Positions 58,548-64,000 of a stretch of 64,000 nt of DNA are shown in pieces. Source of the stretch: an uncultured Eubacteriales bacterium. Lineage in GTDB: Bacteria > Bacillota > Clostridia > Oscillospirales > UBA644. Position numbers and translations under genes: made by a program. The notes below the pieces were generated by a model that was given only the letters and a program-made list of their open reading frames with translations, did not search any database and was not told the DNA's origin. The DNA is taken from NCBI GenBank assembly GCA_934454405.1, contig CAKSFN010000001.1, positions 113,963 through 177,962 of the forward strand, given 5' to 3'. Position 1 is the stretch's first letter, and every line of letters starts with the position of its first letter.

Positions 58548-59039
58548 ATGCACAACAAATTGACGGAATCCGATATAAAGGAAATGAAAGAGGAACTTCA
58601 CTACCGCATCTGCGAGCTTCGCGGTGAACTTCTGAAAGAAGTGAAACGCACGCGCGAATACGGCGATCTTTCCGAAAACGCGGAGTATAAATGCGCAAAA
58701 CAGGAGCAAAACAAGAACGAACGCCGCATACGTTATCTTACAAAAATGATTGATACCGCCGAGGTTATCGAGGATTACACCGTCGGCGACGGCGCGGGAA
58801 TTTTCAGCCGCGTTACGCTTTATTTCGAGGATGACGATGAGGAGCAGACCGTGCTGCTTGTCTCGACCGTCAATATTGACATCGACAACGATATGATAAG
58901 CGTTGAATCTCCCGTCGGAAAGGCGATAACGGGGCATAAAGAGGGCGACCGCGTGACGGTGTTTCTCAAAAACGGCGGCAGTTACGATGTGATTTTGCGA
59001 AAAGTTGAACAAACCGATCACGGCAAGCCCATTGTCTGA
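58548..59039 (+). CDS. greA: Transcription elongation factor GreA
   Basis: Inserts a coiled coil into the secondary channel of RNA polymerase and stimulates cleavage of backtracked RNA. 163 residues from ATG 58548 (AAAGGAGA). The N-terminal coiled coil carries REYGDLSENAEYKCAKQEQ with the two acidic tip residues; the C-terminal FKBP-like domain contains GDGAGIFSRVTLYFED and SPVGKAITGHKEGDRVTVFL. An in-frame start further upstream lies in the promoter. Single-gene unit, ended by a strong hairpin. Confidence 0.92.
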   Translation: MHNKLTESDIKEMKEELHYRICELRGELLKEVKRTREYGDLSENAEYKCAKQEQNKNERRIRYLTKMIDTAEVIEDYTVGDGAGIFSRVTLYFEDDDEEQTVLLVSTVNIDIDNDMISVESPVGKAITGHKEGDRVTVFLKNGGSYDVILRKVEQTDHGKPIV

Positions 59040-59066
59040 CGGAGCGAGAATACTGAAATATATAAA

Positions 59067-59110
59067 AATATGAAGCGTATGCGGACTTATATTCGCATAC
59101 GCTTCATATT
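59067..59110. terminator. Bidirectional terminator after greA
   Basis: AATATGAAGCGTATGCG (59067-59083) pairs perfectly with CGCATACGCTTCATATT (59094-59110). It serves the convergent greA and serine hydrolase genes. Confidence 0.9.
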
Positions 59111-59112
59111 CT

Positions 59113-60609
59113 TCAGTCTTCTCTCATAATGTCAACAACGGTTTTGAGCAGCCCGAGGTGTCCGCCCGCTCCCGCCGCGTGGAAAGCGATGACCTGCGGT
59201 TTTCCTATTCTGAAAACCACCGTCTGGTCTCCTGCGCCGACAAGATAAAACTCGTTTTCCTTCATATATGCGGTTTTCTGCACGGCATAGCCGTAGCCGC
59301 CGAAGTCGTCGACTTTGAAAACATTTGTCGCAAGCTTTATCCATTCTTCGGAAAGGTAACGTCTGCCCTCGTATACGCCGTTGTTCGCGTAAATCATGCC
59401 GAACTTTGCCATATCTCTTGTTCTCATTGACAGCCCGCTGCCGCAGAAGGTGTGCCCCTGCGGGCATCTTCCCCAAGAGACATATTCAAAGTGAAGCGGG
59501 TTGAAGAGGTTTTTGAGAGCCCATTCGTCAACCGGCATTCCGACGATTTTCTCAATTATTCTCGAAATCACATAGTAGTTGCTTTCGCAGTAAACTATCT
59601 TGTCGCCTATTTCATACGGAAGCTTGTCGGAGAAAATATAGAAAAGAAAATCTTTGTCGTTCGGCTCGTTTGCGTCGATATGTTTGTTCCACTGTCCGCC
59701 GCCCGAACCGCCGTTTCGGTGTTGAAGCATATTTTCAAGGGTCACTTCATACCATTTCGGATCAACGTCTTCGGGGAAAAACTCCGAAAGGTAGTCCGCA
59801 ACCTTGTCGGTCTCTTTTACAAGTCCTTTATCACGGAGCATTCCGAAAATTATCGAGGTCACGCACTTTGTTATGGAATACGAAAAATGCGTCGGCTCGC
59901 TGGGCAAAAACGTTCTGTCGTCAACGCCGTTTTCGGTCATTTCGCACATCTCAAAAACATTATACCCGTATTTGATGCATTCCGCGGTCATTCTGTCAAG
60001 GACGGACATATCAAGCGTCATTTCTCCGAAATATTCGGGCTTATGGAACGCAGGGGAAGGGTTTTCTATTCTGTTCCACGTCAGATATACGTCCTTGTCC
60101 TCGCAGCAGAACTGAAAATTTCCTCTGAATTTTTTATTCATCGTAACAAAATGCTTGTCGATGAAAGAGAACGGAATGAAAAACTTGATTTTCCAGCCGT
60201 TTTCGTCGATTTGCTTTTCCGTTTCAAAATATTCGTCGCTGTGCGGAATGTAAACTCTGTCCGCCGCGTTCGGTCCTTTTTGAAGCAGCAGCGCACCGCC
60301 CAGACTTTGTTCAAAGTTCAGATAATTCCCCTTTTCATCGGGATACGGCGTAAGGAAAAACTCCACGCAGCTGTCCGTCCATGCCGGCTGATTTGCGTGC
60401 GAATACTTCGTTACGGGCTTTTTTTCGTCGCTTTCAAATTTTACGGTTATGCCGTACTTTGTGCAGACGCCCTGCGCGGTAACGGTTATCTTTTCCGCGT
60501 TTTCTCCGCAGAAATTGTCGTTATCGAGGACCGCTTTTTCAACATCGTTCCAAACGGGAGAGTCGAGCGTCGGTTTCTCGTCAACTTTCTTAAAAGTATA
60601 ATTTTTCAT
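59113..60609 (-). CDS. Fusion of a CBM9-like domain with a class C beta-lactamase-type serine hydrolase
   Basis: 498 residues, no signal peptide. Residues 1-205 form a CBM9-like beta-sandwich (WTDSCVEFFLTPY, GWKIKFFIPFSF, RGNFQFCCEDKDVYLTWN, KPEYFGEMTL). Residues 206-498 are a penicillin-recognition hydrolase: SYSITKCVTS (SxxK), VYCESNYYVIS (Tyr block, with Glu where Asn is usual) and AGGHLGL near the C-terminus. CBM9 domains normally bind the ends of xylan or other glycan chains, so the hydrolase may act on an acylated glycan. A cytoplasmic place is puzzling unless oligosaccharides are imported. Promoter at 60643-60671. Confidence 0.75.
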   Translation of the reverse strand: MKNYTFKKVDEKPTLDSPVWNDVEKAVLDNDNFCGENAEKITVTAQGVCTKYGITVKFESDEKKPVTKYSHANQPAWTDSCVEFFLTPYPDEKGNYLNFEQSLGGALLLQKGPNAADRVYIPHSDEYFETEKQIDENGWKIKFFIPFSFIDKHFVTMNKKFRGNFQFCCEDKDVYLTWNRIENPSPAFHKPEYFGEMTLDMSVLDRMTAECIKYGYNVFEMCEMTENGVDDRTFLPSEPTHFSYSITKCVTSIIFGMLRDKGLVKETDKVADYLSEFFPEDVDPKWYEVTLENMLQHRNGGSGGGQWNKHIDANEPNDKDFLFYIFSDKLPYEIGDKIVYCESNYYVISRIIEKIVGMPVDEWALKNLFNPLHFEYVSWGRCPQGHTFCGSGLSMRTRDMAKFGMIYANNGVYEGRRYLSEEWIKLATNVFKVDDFGGYGYAVQKTAYMKENEFYLVGAGDQTVVFRIGKPQVIAFHAAGAGGHLGLLKTVVDIMRED

Positions 60610-60642
60610 CGTCGGTTACTTCCTGATATTTATTATACCGTT

Positions 60643-60671
60643 ATTGTATCACGGACGCTGTTTTTTTTCAA
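60643..60671 (-). promoter_or_regulatory. Promoter of the CBM9-hydrolase gene
   Basis: TTGAAA (60671-60666), 17 bp, TACAAT (60648-60643) on the minus strand. Confidence 0.75.
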
Positions 60672-60733
60672 GAGTTTTTTTTCACTTTGCGCCGTTGTCG
60701 TTTTTTTGTTATCTTTTATGCCGTTCTGAAAAA

Positions 60734-60762
60734 CGCTTTCCGGCGCGCGGCGCCGGAAAGCG
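60734..60762 (-). terminator. Terminator of the aquaporin gene
   Basis: CGCTTTCCGGCG (60734-60745) pairs perfectly with CGCCGGAAAGCG (60751-60762); on the minus strand TTTTTCAG follows. Confidence 0.88.
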
Positions 60763-60768
60763 ATATGT

Positions 60769-61443
60769 TCATGTTTGTTCTTCGTTTTTCCGCCGTCCCG
60801 TAAGAAACATATAAGCAAGCGCCGCAAGAGCGCCTCCGACGAGCGGCGCGATAATGAATACCCACACGTTTGAAAGCGCGTCGCCTCCCGTGAACAGCGC
60901 GGGACCGAGACTTCTGGCCGGATTGACCGACGTCCCCGTGAATTTGATTCCGAAAAGGTGAACAAGCGTCAGGGAAAGTCCGATAACCACGCCTGCGACG
61001 CTTTCATATTTTTTCTTTGCCGTAACCCCGAGTATCGCAAGCACGAAAACAAACGTCAGGGCAACTTCCACCGCGCACGTTCTGATGATGCTTCCGTAAA
61101 AGAGGTGGTTCGCGCCGAAACCGACCGCCTTGTGATAGCTTTCCGGAATAATCACCCAAAACAACCCCGAGGCGGCAATTCCGCCTGCGAACTGCGCGAT
61201 AACATATCCTGCAAAATCGCGTATGCCCATTCTTCCGGAAATAAGCATCGCCAGGGAAACCGCGGGATTGATATGGCAGCCCGAAATATTGCCTATCGAG
61301 TACGCCGTAGCAACTATGACAAGCCCGAATGCAAGCGCCGTCGGAACAAGCGAACCCTTTGTTACCGCCGCTGTGCCGCAGGCGACAAAAACAAGAATTC
61401 CGGTTCCGAGAAATTCAGCCAGATACTTTCTTAAAGAACTCAT
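60769..61443 (-). CDS. aqpZ: Aquaporin Z-like water channel
   Basis: 224 residues, six helices and two half-helices. Both NPA boxes are present: SGCHINPAVS and TSVNPARSLGP. The selectivity filter includes the Arg after the second NPA and a His in LTLVHLFGI, the AqpZ (water-specific) rather than the glycerol-facilitator pattern. The C-terminus is basic (GRRKNEEQT). GAGGCAG precedes ATG 61443. It is a single gene between two terminators. Confidence 0.88.
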   Translation of the reverse strand: MSSLRKYLAEFLGTGILVFVACGTAAVTKGSLVPTALAFGLVIVATAYSIGNISGCHINPAVSLAMLISGRMGIRDFAGYVIAQFAGGIAASGLFWVIIPESYHKAVGFGANHLFYGSIIRTCAVEVALTFVFVLAILGVTAKKKYESVAGVVIGLSLTLVHLFGIKFTGTSVNPARSLGPALFTGGDALSNVWVFIIAPLVGGALAALAYMFLTGRRKNEEQT

Positions 61444-61473
61444 ATTCTGCCTCCCGAAAATAATACTGAAAAA

Positions 61474-61502
61474 AGAGACCCGTTATTAAGTTACGGGTCT
61501 CT
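61474..61502 (-). terminator. Terminator of pyrR-uraA
   Basis: AGAGACCCGT (61474-61483) pairs with ACGGGTCTCT (61493-61502); on the minus strand TTTTTTCAGT follows. Confidence 0.88.
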
Positions 61503-61541
61503 CATATTCAATTATACAACTCTTTTACAGATTTGTCAATA

Positions 61542-62933
61542 TTACTTGGATTTCTTTTTCAGGCTCGGTCTTACTATTGCGCTCACTATCATACCGAGGA
61601 TAAGCGCGCAGGCAACTTCCGTGATGGTAACCATGTGACCTCCGCCGATATTGAAGCTTATCGTCAGTCCTCCGATGCCGGAGATGAGGATGACCGCGAC
61701 CGTGAAGAGATTTGCGTTGTCGTTCAAGTCAACATCCTGAATCATTTTCAGACCGCTTACCGCGATAAAGCCGTAAAGCGTCATACAAACGCCGCCCATT
61801 ACGCAGTTCGGAATGCTTGCAAGAAATACTACGAACGGAGTAAAGAACGAAATCGCCATGCACATGATAGCGGTTGCAAAAATAGTTACAACAGAAGCGT
61901 TACCGGTGATTGCAACGCAGCCTACGGATTCGCCGTAAGTCGTGTTCGGGCAACCTCCGAAGAGTGCGCCTGCGATAGAGCCTACACCGTCGCCGAGAAG
62001 CGTTCTGTGAAGACCCGGGTCTTCCGTAAGATCCTGTCCGATGATGGACGAAAGATTTTTATGGTCTGCGATGTGTTCGGCAAATACAACGAACGCAACC
62101 GGAACGTATGCGAAAGCAACGGTTGCTATGTATCCTGCATTGATTTCTTTAAATCCGCCGCCGATAAGTGCATCGATGAAAGTGAATTTTGGGAGTTCAA
62201 GAAGACCGAATGCGAATTTTGAAATATCAAATACCGCGGTAAATGCATTGAAATCAATAAGTTGGAGTGCTACGTTATTGGTCTTGATTCCGATAACTGT
62301 GAATATTGCAGCTGCCGCATATCCCGCAAGGATACCGATGATAAACGGAATAAGCTTCGCCATTTTCTTGCCGTAAACGGAGCAGATGATAACCACAAGC
62401 AGTGTGATCATACCGCAGAGAAGCGCGATGTAAGGATTGGCGAGAGAAACGCCTTCGGCGTCAACGACTTTGCCTTTTTCGAGGTCGGCAACCGCGTTGC
62501 CCGCAAGCGAAAGACCTATAATGGAAACGGTGGGACCGATAACTGCGGCAGGCATAAGCTTGTTTATCCATTTAACGCCAGTGAATCTGACGATGATTGC
62601 GATAACAACATATACAAGCCCTGCAAAAGCCGCGCCGATTATGAGTCCCATAAAGCCCATTTTTGCGGAAACCGCGCCTGCGAACGCCGCAAACATAGAA
62701 CCTATGAAAGCGAAAGACGAACCGAGGAAAACGGGGCTGCGGAATTTGGTGAAGAGCAGATAAACTATCGTTCCCACGCCCGCGCCGAGAAGCGCCGCCG
62801 CCTGGCTCATGCCGTTTCCGATAATCGCGGGAACCGCAATCGTCGCCGCCAGAATGGCAAGCACCTGCTGGAATGCAAAGACAAGGGTTTTGCCGAAGCC
62901 CGGTCTGTCTTTGACTTTGTAGATAAGATCCAT
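61542..62933 (-). CDS. uraA: Uracil permease, NCS2 family
   Basis: 463 residues from ATG 62933 (GGGAGGA); the longer in-frame start lacks a ribosome-binding site. Fourteen-helix NCS2 fold; DRPGFGKTLVFAFQQVLAILAAT at the start, the substrate helix GGCPNTTYGESVGCVAITGNASV and VFAEHIADHKNL are the usual uracil/xanthine family landmarks, with Glu and His residues as in UraA/PyrP. Cotransports uracil with protons. It follows pyrR by 41 nt and therefore shares its attenuator. Confidence 0.9.
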   Translation of the reverse strand: MDLIYKVKDRPGFGKTLVFAFQQVLAILAATIAVPAIIGNGMSQAAALLGAGVGTIVYLLFTKFRSPVFLGSSFAFIGSMFAAFAGAVSAKMGFMGLIIGAAFAGLVYVVIAIIVRFTGVKWINKLMPAAVIGPTVSIIGLSLAGNAVADLEKGKVVDAEGVSLANPYIALLCGMITLLVVIICSVYGKKMAKLIPFIIGILAGYAAAAIFTVIGIKTNNVALQLIDFNAFTAVFDISKFAFGLLELPKFTFIDALIGGGFKEINAGYIATVAFAYVPVAFVVFAEHIADHKNLSSIIGQDLTEDPGLHRTLLGDGVGSIAGALFGGCPNTTYGESVGCVAITGNASVVTIFATAIMCMAISFFTPFVVFLASIPNCVMGGVCMTLYGFIAVSGLKMIQDVDLNDNANLFTVAVILISGIGGLTISFNIGGGHMVTITEVACALILGMIVSAIVRPSLKKKSK

Positions 62934-62974
62934 AAAGAAATCCTCCCTGAAAATTGTGTTGTATATTATTTTTT

Positions 62975-63508
62975 TTACTTCTCGTAAAGTTCGACGGAGC
63001 AACTGCCGTCGTATTCGGGAACATTTACCGATATGACCTCTTTTTGCGAGGTCGGAATGTTCTTTCCTACATAATCGGCGCGTATCGGCAGCTCTCTGTG
63101 ACCGCGATCTATCAGCACCGCAAGCTGAATGCAGGCGGGGCGTCCGAGCGAGAACACGGCGTCTATCGCCGCTCTTGCGGTTCGTCCCGTGTAAAGAACA
63201 TCGTCCACGATAACTATCGTTTTTCCGTTTACGTCAAAAGGAATATGCGTATTCGTTACTTTCGGCATATCGCTTTGCTTTGAAAGGTCGTCTCGGTAAA
63301 GAACGATGTCAAGTTCGCCCGTTTCGGGTGCTTTTCCGTAAATTTTGCCGATGTTCTCCGCTATCTTTTTCGCAAGAGGAACTCCTCTTCTGCGAACTCC
63401 TATCAGAAAAACCTCGTTGCCTTCGTTTTTTTCTTCGATTTCGTGCGAAATCCTCGTCAGGGATCTTCTCACGGCATTTTCGTCCATGATAAGTGCTTTT
63501 AGCTTCAT
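62975..63508 (-). CDS. pyrR: Bifunctional pyr operon RNA-binding regulator / uracil phosphoribosyltransferase
   Basis: 177 residues from ATG 63508 (GGGAGA upstream). The PRPP-binding motif TIVIVDDVLYTGRTARAAI is complete, with NEVFLIGVRRRGVPLA as the flexible hood and RGHRELPIRADYVGKNIPTS at the C-terminus, as in PyrR. It binds pyr leader RNA when UMP is high and prevents antitermination. The leader just upstream carries the matching element, so it controls its own operon with uraA. Confidence 0.94.
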   Translation of the reverse strand: MKLKALIMDENAVRRSLTRISHEIEEKNEGNEVFLIGVRRRGVPLAKKIAENIGKIYGKAPETGELDIVLYRDDLSKQSDMPKVTNTHIPFDVNGKTIVIVDDVLYTGRTARAAIDAVFSLGRPACIQLAVLIDRGHRELPIRADYVGKNIPTSQKEVISVNVPEYDGSCSVELYEK

Positions 63509-63530
63509 AAGCCGGTCTCCCTTTCCTGAA

Positions 63531-63685
63531 AATAAAAAAAGCGCCGTCGGAAGCCGACAGCGCGCAGTTTTCTCGTATGAAAATTGCCCATCCGCAGATG
63601 GTTGAAGCATTCTTGTCGGTCTCTCTGTCCCGAATTAAAGATTTACTTATGCCGATATTGTACCACATTTCCCGACGATTGTCAA
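63531..63685 (-). promoter_or_regulatory. pyrR-uraA promoter and PyrR-dependent attenuator
   Basis: TTGACA (63685-63680), 17 bp, TACAAT (63662-63657) on the minus strand. The leader contains TTCGGGACAGAGAGACCGAC (about 63638-63619), which matches the loop bound by PyrR (consensus near CAGAGAGgcu). A terminator follows: GCGCTGTCGG (63563-63554) pairs with CCGACGGCGC (63550-63541), then TTTTTTTATT (63540-63531). PyrR-UMP should favour this terminator. Confidence 0.82.
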
Positions 63686-63906
63686 CCCGTTTCGTCAAAT
63701 TATTCGGGTAACTTTTTTGTGAAGCGATATTTTTGCTTCCGGCAGAGTTCGCGCGCGCAATATATGCAGTATATAATATAATCGGTAGCGAAGTTTCGTT
63801 TTCGGTTCGGAGGAAGGATTTTCACGCCCGATTTCTTTCGAGGCATAAACATTCTTCGGGCGGCATATAATATAAAAGTGACAAAAAAGAAAACACTCAA
63901 AAAAAC
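63686..63906. other. Intergenic region between the pyr and rRNA-type promoters
   Basis: No gene or RNA recognised. AT-rich with a TATATAAT-like run around 63770-63782 that could be a further promoter. Confidence 0.5.
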
Positions 63907-63908
63907 GT

Positions 63909-64000
63909 ATTGACAAAACCTTTCGGGCGTGGTATACTGTTTAAGCCCTCGAAAAACGGGGCGCGAATGAACCTTGAAAATTAAACAATGATACAACCCT
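63909..64000 (+). promoter_or_regulatory. rRNA-operon-type promoter and leader at the window end
   Basis: TTGACA (63909-63914), 17 bp, TATACT (63932-63937) is followed by AACCTTGAAAATTAAACAA (about 63969-63987), the phrase usual in leader regions just before 16S rRNA genes of Firmicutes. The 16S gene itself is not in the window, so this is an inference from context. Confidence 0.65.

Overview
The window looks like chromosomal DNA of a Gram-positive anaerobe of class Clostridia (Bacillota), probably an uncultured gut relative of the Oscillospirales or Christensenellales. Support: a class III (anaerobic) ribonucleotide reductase, an ECF transporter module next to truA, a zinc-finger ClpE-type unfoldase, Hsp33, a PyrR-type attenuator, DUF1292, DUF5711, TSCPD and YerC/YecD proteins common in Clostridia, many lipoproteins and signal peptides, strong Shine-Dalgarno sequences, and many promoters of the TTGACA-17 bp-TATAAT type. 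The exact lineage cannot be fixed from the sequence alone.

Left part (1-15 kb), mostly + strand housekeeping. A partial nrdD (minus strand) with tandem NrdR boxes; mscS; a likely small RNA on the minus strand; then a murA - metallo-beta-lactamase - rlmH - TSCPD - phosphoglucomutase operon whose promoter carries a second tandem pair of NrdR-like boxes. Next come an RlmI-like methyltransferase, ecfA1-ecfA2-ecfT-truA, a DUF5711 membrane protein, a CvpA protein and a clpE-like gene.

Middle (15-48 kb), mixed strands. A minus-strand operon encodes a DD-carboxypeptidase-like protein that has lost all three catalytic motifs, a methyltransferase, Hsp33 and a GH99-like protein. Then come an MBOAT/SGNH acylation pair, rpoB-rpoC, RNase P RNA, a second GH99-like protein (secreted) preceded by a 40-residue peptide gene, an SDR and a serine hydrolase, a permease, PHP/YerC/HAD genes, DUF1292, a 6S-like RNA, a membrane-anchored parvulin foldase, and several lipoproteins.

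Accessory island (about 48.4-57.7 kb), visibly AT-richer. It holds a 2098-residue secreted Rhs/YD-repeat protein ending in a papain-like cysteine peptidase domain, a lipoprotein gene coupled to it by a TAATG overlap, and a second lipoprotein gene upstream carrying the same C-terminal domain. The two transcription units share a pair of TTCGACA direct repeats at nearly the same distance from their promoters. A transposase-like remnant under a perfect hairpin lies at one edge. This is the best candidate in the window for an undescribed system: a surface polymorphic peptidase toxin or processing device with a lipoprotein partner.

Right part (57.7-64 kb). A Nudix hydrolase, greA, a fusion of a CBM9-like domain with a class-C serine hydrolase, an AqpZ-like aquaporin, and a pyrR-uraA operon behind a PyrR-type attenuator. 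At the last bases on the + strand is a strong promoter and leader of rRNA-operon type, so a 16S gene probably begins just outside the window.
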